Shown one piece after another: positions 48,854-60,748 of a stretch of 64,000 nt of DNA (the first letter of the stretch is position 1; each line of letters starts with the position of its first letter). The notes below the pieces were generated by a model. That model was given only the letters and a program-made list of their open reading frames with translations, searched no databases and was not told the origin of the DNA. Location: contig SSNU01000021.1 of NCBI GenBank assembly GCA_012064415.1, positions 9,217 through 73,216 of the forward strand, in the 5' to 3' direction. The translations under genes were made by a program, and so were the position numbers. The stretch comes from Gyrodactylus bullatarudis. Its lineage: Eukaryota > Platyhelminthes > Monogenea > Gyrodactylidea > Gyrodactylidae.

Positions 48854-49138
48854 AGAAATTACAGTCAAATTTTGAAGAGGTATGGTCAACGGATATTACA
48901 ATACCTTGAGAATTCTAACCTGATAAAGTTGGTATTCTCTCAATTAGAAGCTAAGGCCAAGGCAATTAGTTGTCAATTCCTCAAGAAGAAATTCAACTGA
49001 CGGTGGCGTTTCGTCTCTATTGAGTTTTGTCAGTACCGTTATGGGTCACATATTACTAAACCAGTTGATGGTGACACCTGCTTGATTTTTAGATGTGAGG
49101 ATACCATATGGATCCAGGTTAGAGTTGTCAAGGCATAG
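48854..49138 (+). pseudogene. Coding-like frame with one in-frame stop
   Basis: A frame of about 95 codons with a single TGA at 48998-49000. The first half is helical and basic (ILKRYGQRILQYLENSNLIK, then LVFSQLEAKAKAISCQFLKK). The second is strand-like (FCQYRYGSHITKPVDGDTCL, then IFRCEDTIWIQVRV). Codon quality is good on both sides of the stop, suggesting recent inactivation or a transposon-derived gene. No family is recognised. Confidence 0.35.
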
Positions 49139-49257
49139 TAAAATTTTTTATGGATTTCCAATTTTGAGAATGTCTAACTCGAACTTTTCCTTTTGGAATT
49201 TCAAATAAAACCTTTTTTAGACATTAAACCTACTAGCGAAGTGTGGTCACTGGTAAT

Positions 49258-49625
49258 TACTAAAGCAAATTGATATGAAGTTGGGAATCTATGATTTTTA
49301 CGAAGAACTCGATTAAAAACCGAATATGCTGAATCTGTTCTAAATTAGAACTTCTAATGCATAAATTTATTATCCTTTGGGAGTCGATTTTCAATTTCTT
49401 GACGACCATCTTCACTACTTGAAAATTTATGAAATTTCGAAAAATCGAAATCCCTCGAAAATGGTAATTCTTATGAAAGTTTTTTCGCGATATTTGGCTT
49501 TCTTGTCTCGTTTTGATCATGAAAATTAACTTTAGATCACTCTCTCACTTTTGAATCAATAAAAAATTTCAGTTTAAAGTTCGATTCTGGCGCCAAATCG
49601 AATTTTGAAAAATGGCCAGAACTAA
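49258..49625. repeat. Composite foldback repeat
   Basis: The left part (aaattgatatgaagttggga) matches the MITE end of the 39577-40280 family. The rest (gaatatgctgaatctgttct, then ctttgggagtcgat) matches the reverse complement of the 35500-35780 block, showing that both motifs belong to one larger modular family. Confidence 0.65.
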
Positions 49626-50319
49626 ATTTTTAAAAATTCATTCTCACGTGAGGTTTATCATTGAGTCTATTTGAGTCTATGGCCTGCATTTTGGTCTTAT
49701 AACATCTAATAAATACGCGAATCATGCCCTTAAAAGTTTATTTTAAATCTCAATGCTCAAACACTCCAGTTGCTCATCCATGAATTTATCAAATATTTAC
49801 TTTATGACAAGGCTTTTTGAGGAAGAATTTTCATGTTAAATTTTCAGTGCTTTTTAGCAAATACTATTAGAAACTCTAGTGTAAACAAGATCATTTTGAG
49901 CAATTTCCCTCAATGATAAATTTTTCATTTCAAAAAAACGTGACTCAATTCGATGATTTTTGTAAACTTAGAATAATTTAAAGTGGTAAAAGTATATTCT
50001 TCAAATCACTAGCCATTTAAACCACAGAGCAGAGATACCGGTGTGGTGCGAATTCGATTCACTTGAATGTTCAAAATAATTATGCAGTTCTGAAAACCGG
50101 CTCATGAATCATCCTTGGCTCATAGACGTTGTATTTTGTAATCCATGAGGCATTTCGAATTGGAGATTATGTGTTTGAAGTTTACAGCTAACGTTTTACG
50201 ATCAAAATTTGTGGCAATGATATGATTTACGTAATTTTTCAAAAACATCCGAAAATCCGCTTAAAATCATATATGTAGATATATAAGAAAAGATTTTTTA
50301 TTCACTGAATGTACATTTC

Positions 50320-50440
50320 TTTATGGTTCATCAATAGTGACACATAGATAATGATAAAAGTTTAAAATTGATTGGAAATAATAATTTACAAATATTGAAA
50401 GAATTATAGTCAAAGTTGAAAAATATAAGAATATAAAGGG
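50320..50440. repeat. Inverted copy of repeat family R1
   Basis: The reverse complement of this stretch matches 60-200 (cactattgatgaaccata against cactacttatgatcctttt; tttgtaaattatta). It directly precedes the Penelope-like 3' fragment. Confidence 0.55.
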
Positions 50441-50960
50441 ATCATCTTTTAGCAGATATCTTCTTAGGTTGGTTAGAACTAAATAAAATGTCGGATACTA
50501 TCAATACTTTCAATGACTTATACATCAGATATGTTGACGACACTTTTTCTCAAAGATGAATTCGTTTCATCCTAATAATAAATTTACTATGGAAAAATGG
50601 GTCTGATGAGGATTTGAGTTTCTTAGATGTCAAACTAACTAGGAAGGAGGATGGGTCAATACTAAGAAATATCTAGAAGAAGAATACTGATAATGGTAAA
50701 TACCTCCATTTTACCAGTTTCAGTCCTCTATCTCATAAAGTTGGCTTAGTAATTAGTCTAGGAAAGAGGATAAGAAGGATTGCTAGTCCAAGAGGAATGG
50801 CCTAAAGAAATAGAAGAGTCAAAGTTACATTTAAACGAGAATAGTTATCCCAACAGATTTGTTGACAAATTCGGTACCCATTTTATTTAGAATGGCTTGA
50901 TGAATAAACAATGTCAAAAAGCTTTATTTTTTTAGTGAAAGGTAAAAAATACAGACTAAA
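50441..50960 (+). pseudogene. Penelope-like element, 3' half of reverse transcriptase
   Basis: It begins exactly where the other fragment in the window (53-54 kb) stops matching: LADIFLGWLELNK, followed by DLYIRYVDDTF (the catalytic YVDD box). Then come FHPNNKFTMEKW, LSFLDVKLTRKEDGSIL and GKYLHFTSFSPLSHKVGL, all characteristic of Penelope-like reverse transcriptases. Stops and frameshifts are frequent. A GIY-YIG nuclease was not clearly found downstream. Confidence 0.7.
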
Positions 50961-52580
50961 CGAAGAAACTAGAAGAAAAAGAGGCTTTTGCTGAAAAAAA
51001 TTTCCATAACAAGTTGGACAGTTCTATATTTCTTCCCCAAAATAGAGTGTGGAAGATTCCAATTTTAACATCTGGAGGAGGAGTATTATACAGTGTATTC
51101 TTGAAAAGTGAACTTTTATTCAAGTCTTGTAGTTTTCTCCCGCCTCTACTTAGTTGTTTTGCTTCTTTCCTGTAACACTAATGGATAGATATATATTCGT
51201 ACAAGAGGGAATCTTAAAAAATTCATTAAATGAGAGCTCGTTATTGAAGGGGAAAGAATGAATGTCTTAACAAATTATAATGTAGTGTTGATTCACAAAA
51301 TTCAACAATAATCACTAAAAGAAGATTTAACAGGAATAATTTTCTTGTCTCATTTTGATACTGAAAAACTTCTTTTGATGACCCTTCCCCCACTTTCAAA
51401 TCAATAAAACTTTCTGCTTAAAGTTCGATACCAGAGGTCATATATGACTTCTATGTTCAAAATGAGTTTTTCCAATGATTTTGAAACATTTTTTCATAAT
51501 TATTTTTTGATAATATATCACAAACTATCCAAGTTTGCTAGCCAAGCATAAGAATCCCAAGGATATTTGAACTTTTTCCGAAGGAAGTAGAATTCCTTAA
51601 TTCAGGATTCTTTTAGATCGAAATTATTAAACTTATCAATTTTCAGAGATAAATATCCGTAGAAGCTAAATAGCTAACTATAGTTAATCCAAAACAAGAT
51701 ATATTTTTTATGCATGAAATCAATGAGCAGTTTCATCAAGAGTCTCGTGAAAATGTGGCAATTTCGAACGACATTTTTACCTTAGATTTTCAATTTTGTA
51801 ATAAGATCAAATGAAATTTAGAAGATATTCTTTTTGACATTAATTGAGTCTTCGAAACAATTAACTTTCAAATAAATCCCTTAATCGGCAAAGTTTCACT
51901 CTAAATTACTCACCAGTAGATGGGAATTTCAATATAAATCAGACTCTGGTGAAATTATGAGTAAAAAAAGATTTTCATAATGTTTTTTATCATCACATTT
52001 TTAGTAATTCTATGATAGAATTAAGCCTGACACTTTCTTCGTTTAGCTATGGTATCGAAAGGGTTAAAAAAAGGTTTAGTGGGATATGTTATCCAATCAC
52101 TTGGAACGAAATACTTCTTATTAATTTCTTCACTTGAAACTTTGGACAAAGTATCAAACTTGGTTTTTTTTACTAAAATACTATTCTACATATTTTGAAG
52201 GCTTTTGAAAAACAAATTTAATCGGAGGACTAATTTGATGTTTTATCACTGATAACATATTTGAATTCTACGAGTATTATTGTAAAGTTACTCTTTTTTT
52301 TCTCTTCGATCGCTGTAAATAGTTTTTCAAAAAAAACGATATATTTGTAAGGAAATTTTAATATTTTTTTCAAAAACGAGTCATTTTAAAATAGTCATAA
52401 CTTCTCAATAAACTAATTTTGTATTTAAATAAGGGGAGGGGGTTAAGATTACAAGCGTCTCATCTATGGAAGAGGCTACTTGGTACCGAAACTTGTTTGT
52501 GTGTAGTTTAAACCTATTAGAATAATGCTAATATTTGTTGTTTGTTAAACTATGGGATTATCGAGGAAAGTGAGCTAAAG
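50961..52580. other. Gene-free stretch between the Penelope-like halves
   Basis: No protein family was recognised. The first few hundred bases may be decayed 3' sequence of the Penelope-like element. A foldback end (atatgaagatgggaatttat) occurs at 52589-52612. Confidence 0.35.
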
Positions 52581-52818
52581 CTAGTTTATATGAAGATGGG
52601 AATTTATGGTGTTTACAAAATTCTTAATTTTTTCATCAAGAAATCGAATTTGATCTAGATCACAAGGTCCTCTTTCAGAATACAGAGAAAAAAAATTTAG
52701 AAAAAATTAATTTTTAAGGAAAATACGGCAAATTTGAAATCTTAGCGCCGAATTCCCCTTTTTTTGAACTTTTAGTTGAAAATTTATGTTGATTTAAATG
52801 TGAAAGAGTGATCAAAAG

Positions 52819-54071
52819 TTGATTTTTAGGATCACAATAAGACAAAAAACCGATTATCATCATAAAAATTTGGTACTTATAGAAACTAATTCTGTTTTCA
52901 ATGATGCTTTGCTACGATTCTTTGTTGAAGCATGGGAATCTGTTAAGAACAATAAATATGAAACTCTATTGAAAGAATTTGGTAAAAGTCTTCGTTTTCA
53001 TGAAAAAGGAATTTTCAACTTCACGGATATTGTATTATCCAAGGAGCAAAAGGAAATTCTATCTCTTGGTTTCAATTTTTGTATTCCAAAATGACCTAAC
53101 GAAATTGAAGACAAGGCAGCTTTTGAGCGTTTGATGTATGAACTAGGTCTTAATCAGAACCGTAAAGATGATTCTAACACAGAGAAGTTTAAACTTGATC
53201 TTTTATCTATTTACAGAAGTTTTGATATAAAACCTCTAAGATCTAGTTTACTTACTAAAAAACATTTCGACGCTTTAAAAGAACTTAAATCTAATGAAAA
53301 CGTTTTTCTCACTAAACCTGACAAAGGTAAAGGGATAGTTTTAATGTATAAGGAAGATTATTATAAGGCAGGGTTAGATTTCCTTTCAGATGAAAGTAAA
53401 TTTGTTAATACAGGACAAGATAAATAAATCTTCTTATTATAAGACAATGGAATCCATGGAACGTCCCATGTATAAAATAGCCAAGGGTTTGTTTGATAGA
53501 AATATCATTTCGGATAAAACTAGAAGCTTTATAGCTAAGAAACACACTATGATGTCTAGATTATATCTACATCCTAAGACACATAAAATAGTTGATAATG
53601 TAGTCCCTGAGGTTTTTCCGAGTCGGCCGATCTTGGACATGTCGTCAGGTCCACAACATAATTAAACTAAATGGTTAATCGATATCTTAAAACCTATTCA
53701 CACATATTATGCTAAATATGTTGTCAAAGATACTTTTTCATTTGTTGATAAAGTTAAGGATTTAAATATAGGTTCTAACGAGATGATGTCATTAGATGTA
53801 AGTTCTTCATTTCCTGGTATACCTATAGAGGAAACTTTGGCTATCATTAAATCTTTCATTGACGAACACGAAGGTTTTGAGTTACCAAGCCTGGAAATAG
53901 CAGAACTTATAAGGATTTGCTGTACGGATGTTCCTCTATCTTTTCAGAAAAAAGTTTTTATACAGAAAGATGGGATAGCTATGGGTTCACCTCTTAGTCC
54001 TTTATTAGCAGATATCTTTCTTGGTTGGTTAGAAAATAATAATGAAAATATAAATCAAGAGAATATTAAGA
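52819..54071 (+). pseudogene. Penelope-like element, 5' half of reverse transcriptase
   Basis: Read across a few frameshifts and stops: LSKEQKEILSLGFNFCIPK; ENVFLTKPDKGKGIVLMYKE; RLYLHPKTHK; FPSRPILDMSSGPQHN; MMSLDVSSSFPGIPIEETL; and IQKDGIAMGSPLSPLLADIF. These are the N-terminal and palm motifs of Penelope-like reverse transcriptases. In-frame stops at 53092 and 53663 and frame changes show that it is inactive. Right after LADIFLGWLENN it is interrupted by an arm of the TAGACTTGG MITE family at 54072, so the YVDD box is missing here. Confidence 0.85.
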
Positions 54072-54226
54072 ACGTTCAAAATTTGAAAATTTCCGAAATT
54101 TTGTTTACATGATACAAGAATCATTTAAAGAGTTGACTCGACCAGACATGGTGAAATGATTTAGAAATAGCTCAAAGATTATTTAAACAAAATTACAGTG
54201 GTTTTACGAAATTTCATCCAAGTCTA
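54072..54226. mobile_element. Single arm of TAGACTTGG-family MITE
   Basis: It starts acgttcaaaatttgaaaatt and ends tttcatccaagtctag, matching 15188-15325. Only one arm is present. It terminates the Penelope-like reverse transcriptase fragment. Confidence 0.8.
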
Positions 54227-54978
54227 GTTTTCAATTTATTAAAAAAGTTGATGAGTTAATTTCATAGTTTGTGTTGTTTCCCCATGTTTGAGTTGAAAAT
54301 CTAGAGAACTAATAACAAAACTTTAAAATAAAATTTATTTCAATTTTTATTAGAAAAGAAGCGTAGAGTACAAATTGTAAAATGATGTCCAACGATCATT
54401 TCAATTAGAACTTTTTAATAAAATTAAAATAGCTACCAATTCATCATTCCATTTACCTCAATTGACCTTGATGAATATTTTCCGTTGCCTCTTTCTCAAA
54501 TTTTCACAGCAACACGAGGAGAGTGTGTTCCTTTCATCTAGCATTCAATCCAATTGTGTGTGATCGTGCATGAAGAGAATGCAGCATTTGCAGAAATTAT
54601 TACACTCCACAGAAATTTTACACCTTGGGTGAGTTTTTGAATACAGTAAAGTAAAAGAAGAGAGTTCTCAAATATAAATGAATAAGTTCAAATTCCACGG
54701 GTCATTCAAATTGAGTAGATTGTTGTAAATTATTGTTTAGAATGGATGAGCACGCAAATTAACTTGAATTTAATTTATTAACTCGAACTGATTGATATAC
54801 AGTAAAACTCTATAAATTATTGAAATAAAAAATTTAGAAAAATTCAACCGGAGATTCAAAACTACGCCAAATTTCAACCTCTGTCGAATATAAGCGGGAT
54901 TTCATACTCCTATTTGGTAAATGAGTATGTAATATTTATATTGATAAAGAGCTAGAGATAGAAAAAAAACAAGAATTA

Positions 54979-55210
54979 TTTCGTAATATATCCCACAGGA
55001 AGGTATTATTGTGAACGCTGAATGTTACAGCTTACTAATGGAGACTGGTACGATAGAAACTCACATAACATTTAGTAATAATCTAAGTATACTTATATGA
55101 TAGACATAGCCTTCTTTTTGGACTCGTCAGTATGCCACAACTTACGATTTGAATCTAGGACTTCTCGCATTGTAGTCCAATGCTCAATCCACTCGTCCAA
55201 CATCCCATAC
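54979..55210. repeat. Rearranged partial copy of the 55211-55420 element
   Basis: It contains agaattatttcgtaatatat with cccacagga, then gctgaatgttacagcttact with aatgga, as in the complete element but with an internal deletion. Confidence 0.6.
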
Positions 55211-55420
55211 AGAATTATTTCGTTCTAGGTTCTTACGTAATATATCCCACAGGAACGTCTTATTTGGTAATGGATTAGCCCATGTCGCTGAATGTTAAAG
55301 CTTACTAATGGATCCCACCGAGACTGTAAGCTGTAACATTCAGCGACATGGGCTAATCCATTACCAAATAAGACGTTCCTGTGGGATATATTACCTAAGC
55401 ACCTAGAACGAAATAATTCT
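55211..55420. mobile_element. 210-bp near-perfect palindrome element
   Basis: It begins agaattatttcgttctaggt and ends with its complement. The arms (about 85-90 bases, including ggaacgtcttatttggtaat and ggattagcccatgtcgctga) are almost identical, separated by about 30 bases. A piece of one end also stands at 8651-8692 beside the LINE tail. It has no coding capacity; this is a foldback MITE. Confidence 0.85.
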
Positions 55421-55439
55421 AGTTAACCTTTGGTAAGTA

Positions 55440-57480
55440 TAGGTGCTGCACTATTCAATAAAAAAAACAAGAGCTTATTCATCATTATCTAAATTAAGGT
55501 AGAATATGTGATAATTTATTTAAATCGATCGACCTATCCGATTTCCTAAAAAATCACGAAACTTGGTACTTGTTGTCAAAACCGAAAGTTTCTAACTAAT
55601 GCTTTCAATAGAAAGAAAATTGAACAAAATTCAAAAGAGCATCGATTCCAAAATCAAAACATCCTGCTTAGGTATGGCTCATCAGGTATTAAATATAGAC
55701 TTTCAGGTAATCTTAAGAATATCAAAGATTTCAGTTAATCTTTTTACCGAGTAACAAGTTTACTTATTAACCTTTTCCGGATCACTGACAATAAGAAAAG
55801 GTATTAAGAATCTAGCCATAAATGATACAATGATATCCAGAAATACACTAATTTATTAATTTTGAAGCAGTGAAAATACCTAAAATCTCATCTTCCAATA
55901 GTGATCTTGAAAAATAACTTCCGTGAATGACTTTGCGAAGAGAAAATCATTTCAATTTCAAAGTTTTGCAGTTAAAAATAAATTTAAAATACTGTTTTAA
56001 TCGTTCTTTAATTTTTTGCAAATAACTTCGGGGTAAATTTGTTGAAAAGTGATGTCATCATAATTCGAAAAAATCTCACACTTTGTTAAAATTAACAAAA
56101 GGAATAACTTTAGAGTTTAGAAAGTGCAACCCTTATTTTTCCTCATTTTATTTAAAACCGCCATACCTACAAGTAGCATCGTATTAAAAAAACTAAAATC
56201 AATTTACACGTTATACACACCGTTCAATAGAGAATAAAGTATTGAACAATTCAATGCTCAGCACTAAAAGCTCTTATTGAGATGTTCGGATCAAATTTTA
56301 GTCCTCGAATACTTTTCATAAAAATTGTGTTAATTGGTGTTGAGACCTGTTAAGCAGATAAGAATCTGATAAAAAAAACATGAAAACTCCGATTGCCTTT
56401 TTTTCCTTACCTTCCGTACCTTCAAGTTATAAAACTTTTCCAAAAGATGCAACTTGTTGATAAAAGTAATTCTATTTTTTCTGCCTCTGTATCATTATTG
56501 TCAGTATTAAATCTATCCAGTGTATAGATGTGTTATCATTTAGTTATCTGCGAAATGTTTTACAAATCACTGTGAGCAGATTTGTTAAAAGTACACTCTG
56601 ATAGTACACTCTGGCTAGAGGCTAAATAAATATACATAGATTTAGATCTATATGAGGATAAATAAATTAGTTAAATACTCCAGAGTGCTTAACATTGAAA
56701 AAAAGATCCAAATTGTCAACAAGACCAATTGATTGACTTAGATTTTTTTAGATCTAATTTTTTGGCGCTACTTCGAGTTTTAAAATGTGTCGCGATCTAG
56801 ATTCCAAAAATTCTTGATCAAATTCGATTTCTTGATTAAGCCATCTTTAGTATATTTTATAGTGAATCAGGAAAATAATTCTAAAATTTTGAGCTCAAAT
56901 AGTTTTTACGAGGTCTTTGGGATAGATTGACTGTAACGTTGATCGCTTGCTACCTGACAATGTTATCTTCTGCCCTGTATTAGTCTATCTGCAGAAAATG
57001 AAAAAAAGAAGAAAAGAACGTCGTATTTCTTAATAAAAAAGAATTATCATAATCAGGTAGCTACTATATACTCATTTATTTGTCTGTAATAGATAGATAA
57101 GCCACTAGGACTTTCGAAATTGATTTCATCGCAATATCTGGTTTTGAGCTTCGTGAGGGTTGCATTTATTGAAAAAAAGCTTGAACACCTTTTCAACAAA
57201 TAAACCCTATTTACTCAAAAGGCTTTCTTAATCTGATAAAAATCTCCATTGTGCTTAAATTGTCAGATTGTGAAAACTTATTTACTGAAATGGGTAAGAG
57301 AATATGGGTTAGTTCCAAAAAATTACCGCAGAAAATGAAGTAATTTGAGAATTTTCGGATTTTCCTTATTACAGTGACCTTCCTAGAAAAGTATGATACA
57401 TTTATAAATAAAAATAAATTTCATAATCGATAAAAATATTGTAATTTTTGCAAAAAATTCCCACATTAATTATAATTAAT
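55440..57480. other. Gene-poor AT-rich stretch
   Basis: No recognisable gene. One 27-nt segment near 57270-57296, flanked by an AG and a GTAAGA, could be a small exon belonging with the island at 57488, but this is speculative. Confidence 0.3.
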
Positions 57481-57487
57481 TAACATA

Positions 57488-57749
57488 ACACAAGTTTTGC
57501 CTTATCAAGTATCCAAATACGGTCAAGTCTATGATGAAGATTTACTCCCTTTATTTGAAAACTATGCCACAGAGGGAACAAAGAAGGGAAGAGCTATTTG
57601 TTCAAAAGAAGCCTATCTCAACGTAGTATCGTGATGTAAGGATCTTCCCTTATTACTTATTTGGATCTGTTTATTACTCTGAGCTCCTCCCCCCGCATTC
57701 ATAGGTTAAACTTTTGCTAAAATTAAGAGTTGGCCTCAAAGAGTTCAAG
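57488..57749 (+). CDS. Two possible exons of an unknown gene
   Basis: An open, coding-like piece at 57488-57622 reads QVLPYQVSKYGQVYDEDLLP, LFENYATEGTKKGRAICSKE and AYLN, up to a GTAGTA. A second piece, 57705-57749, lies between cattcatag and gtaaca in the same phase and reads VKLLLKLRVGLKEFK. The implied intron is 82 nt. I do not recognise the protein, and neither a start nor an end was found. Confidence 0.3.
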
Positions 57750-58104
57750 GTAACAATAACAAGGCTGATTACTTATTTATAATTTCACACTATTCTTGAA
57801 TTCATTCAAGAGTACATTGCATCTAATAATATGTGAGTTTAAGATTCTATCTTATGGAGATTAGAACATTATGAAAAAGGCACATTTCTAACAACCTTTC
57901 CATCCGATCGGTATCAGTGATCACTAGGGCGATCAGAAAATAGCATTTTTTCAGAAAAAATAGCAAAATTCTCAACAAATAAATAAAATATTTGGAGTAA
58001 ATTATAAAATTAACATCTTAACGGATGAATAGGCTTTGAATTTTGAAATGAATGAAGCTAAAATATTAGTTTGCGTCAAAAGAAATGAGACTTTAGAGAT
58101 ATAT

Positions 58105-58625
58105 TCAAAAATCAGTATAAAAAAGTGAAAAATCGGGTATAAAAATATTTTCCAGCAGAATTAATACATTTCTGCCAACGAATAGGAAGCTGATCAATCC
58201 CATCAGCGTAAAACTCTTGACTTTATGAATCGAAAAAGTTGATAAGGCCATTTTCGACTTCTCCTTTATTGAGGAATTTTTCCCCTTTAAAAAGTGTTGA
58301 ATCGACAAGAAAAGATGATAATCTGACGGGGCTAGGTCAGAACTATAAGGAGGATGTTCTATGACATCGATATTCTCATCTTGAAAAAAATTTTTGACAT
58401 CTCTTCCCAGATGAGGTCGGGCGTTGTCTTGTTGGAATGAAATCTTGGGAATTTTTTCTTTAATTTGGTAACCATTTGCCTTAATGAGTCTAGATATCTT
58501 TGAGAAGTGACAGTCTGACCATAATCCATAATCTCATAGTGGATTACTCCTTTTCTTGTCCAGAAAACTGTGAGCATAACTTTCTTCGAGAACCTGTTTG
58601 GAGAGGGTTGAGCTGCTTCCTCCCC
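58105..58625 (-). pseudogene. Mariner transposase remnant
   Basis: The minus strand encodes EEAAQPSPNRFSKKVMLTVF, then WTRKGVIHYEIMDYGQTVTS, as in the centre of mariner transposases. Then in a shifted frame come FQQDNARPH (second catalytic Asp) and HPPYSSDLAPSDYHLF (third catalytic Asp, D34D-type spacing context). A frameshift separates the two parts, and the 5' part is cut off at about 58625, where the repeat shared with 34171-34560 begins. It is inactive. Confidence 0.85.
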
Positions 58626-58633
58626 AACTCATT

Positions 58634-59045
58634 TCCAAGACCTTTTCTAATAGAACTATCAATTCTAAGCATTATTTTGTATTGAAGAAAGTGTCGAAAA
58701 TCTCATTCGGTTTTAAAAGTCCAGAATTTTTCAAATCGCCGCTCAATTTTCAATGAATTTTTACTCCGTAATCACTAATATCTGGATTATCTTGGCCATT
58801 TAATGGATTTCTTAAATTTTATCTTCAAAAAATTGCAGTCTTATAATCAAGAGAGCCTTCGTGGTGGATTTCGTTGTTTTATCATGTCCGTGAGATATTT
58901 TGGGAAAAATGCGAAATGACATGATCGGAAATGACTTTCATGCTTTAAAAATATGCAAAACATGATCTGAGTACTAACATTTATCAGAAAAGTTAGTACT
59001 CTCTTGAGTTGTTCGGATAAATAATAATTTCATCCTACCTTAGTG
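58634..59045. repeat. Second copy of the 34171-34560 repeat
   Basis: Several blocks are nearly identical to 34171-34560. It lies directly against the truncated mariner sequence, suggesting either an insertion into mariner or a composite element. Confidence 0.8.
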
Positions 59046-60740
59046 ATCAAATTTGTGGAAAGCAATCATCTTTTCAGACTATTCCGGATTATTTTGCATC
59101 GGAGAAAAATAAAATTCACCCTCAAGTGAGATATCAACTTGGCCATGAGAAAAATAAATGATTGCAAATGAATATTTTATCGAAAAATGCACTTATGATC
59201 GTCAAAAGGCATAACAATGAAAAAATATATATTTGGGAAATGATTGACAGCATAATAAAAATATGAGATAAGTATTGCTTTTAGTAACAATAACAATTAT
59301 AATTATTAAAAATCAATAAGCTCAGATGTAATTATTCTTATTCGGATATTCCAGGAATCAGTTGAATGATGTTGAAGAATGTTCTCCTGTATCAGAAGCA
59401 TGCAAAACTTATTTTTAGTTGAGGATATATTGCTCAAAAATTCGGTCATTTTTCGATCCAAACTGTGACTAAACTTTAGCGATTGTTTATTTGAATTATA
59501 GGGATATGATCATTCGATAAAAATTATCTTACTTAGAAAAAATCTACTCTCTTTGAATTAGTAAAGTATTTGATAGGCCTGAGTGAATTTTCTGAGGCTT
59601 AGATGAGTTGCTAAAATAAAACGTGGAATAAATCAGTGGGATTTTAAGGGTTAATTATAATTAATAATTATTAAATGGTGATATAAATCTTCAATATCAT
59701 ACAAGAATTGCATCATTTAAAAATATAATAAATTTCAACAAATGAAAAACATTACTATATTTTCGAATAAATCATAAAATTCTTTGGTGAACAAGAAAGA
59801 AAATTTTAGTTACATTTGTGTTGAAGATACACATATTATGTTGTTCTTAAAATACAAAAGTACATTTATTGAGATCAAATCTAAGAGGGAATAAAATAAA
59901 TGGTAACATCTGATCTCAAATTTTTTTGATAATCGATATCCACTTAAGTACTGATCGTCCGAATAAATAAATGTAAAAAATAAAAAATCATCTAGCCTAC
60001 TGAGTCTGGAAATATCTCTTTATTCTACTTGCTTCAAAATTCAAAGGTGAAAAGTTAATTTTTTTGAGTCGAGATTAATTCTGATCTCTATTGAGTAGTT
60101 TGAACAATTTAGCGAAATTTTCGCTATATAATAATCGAAAATCTTGACGCTCATTTCTTGTCTAATCTTGATCCTGAAAAACTATGATTAACCAATTTTT
60201 AAATCAATAAAAATTTTCGATTCATAGTTCGAAAAAATGGGATTTGACGCCAAATGGAAATTTGAAAAATCACCACATTTTTCATAAAATTTATATTTTT
60301 TCAGAAATTATTTCTTCAACTGGTAAAAGTGGGCAACATGAGTAGGATACCAAAAAACCTTTAACATATTTGAACTTTTGATGAAAAAATCGAGATTTCC
60401 GTAAAAGTCATAGATTCTCAACTTCATATCAATTAGCTTTAATTCATGATTCAAAATTATGAAAATTTTAATTCAAAATCAGCATAAAGAAATACATTTT
60501 ACATGCAACAAAACTCGTTAACTGATAGAGAGAAACTTGTCATTCAATTAAATCGAAAATTTATTCGTTTTCAGTATTTGTTCAGATGTCAAATATCAAA
60601 TTAATCACAAGCCATGTTAAGCCACAAAGGGAAGAAATGCCCTAGCTATTTTGCTTTCTTCTATATTATATTAACATGAAAAGTATTGTTAATTAATTGT
60701 AATACACGAAATGAAAGATAATTTATTTCCCCAGATAAAG
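59046..60740. other. Gene-free stretch with foldback fragments
   Basis: Foldback-family fragments lie at 60150-60300 and 60380-60445 (the latter ends cttcatatcaattagcttta). No exon was recognised. Confidence 0.45.
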
Positions 60741-60748
60741 AGATTACA

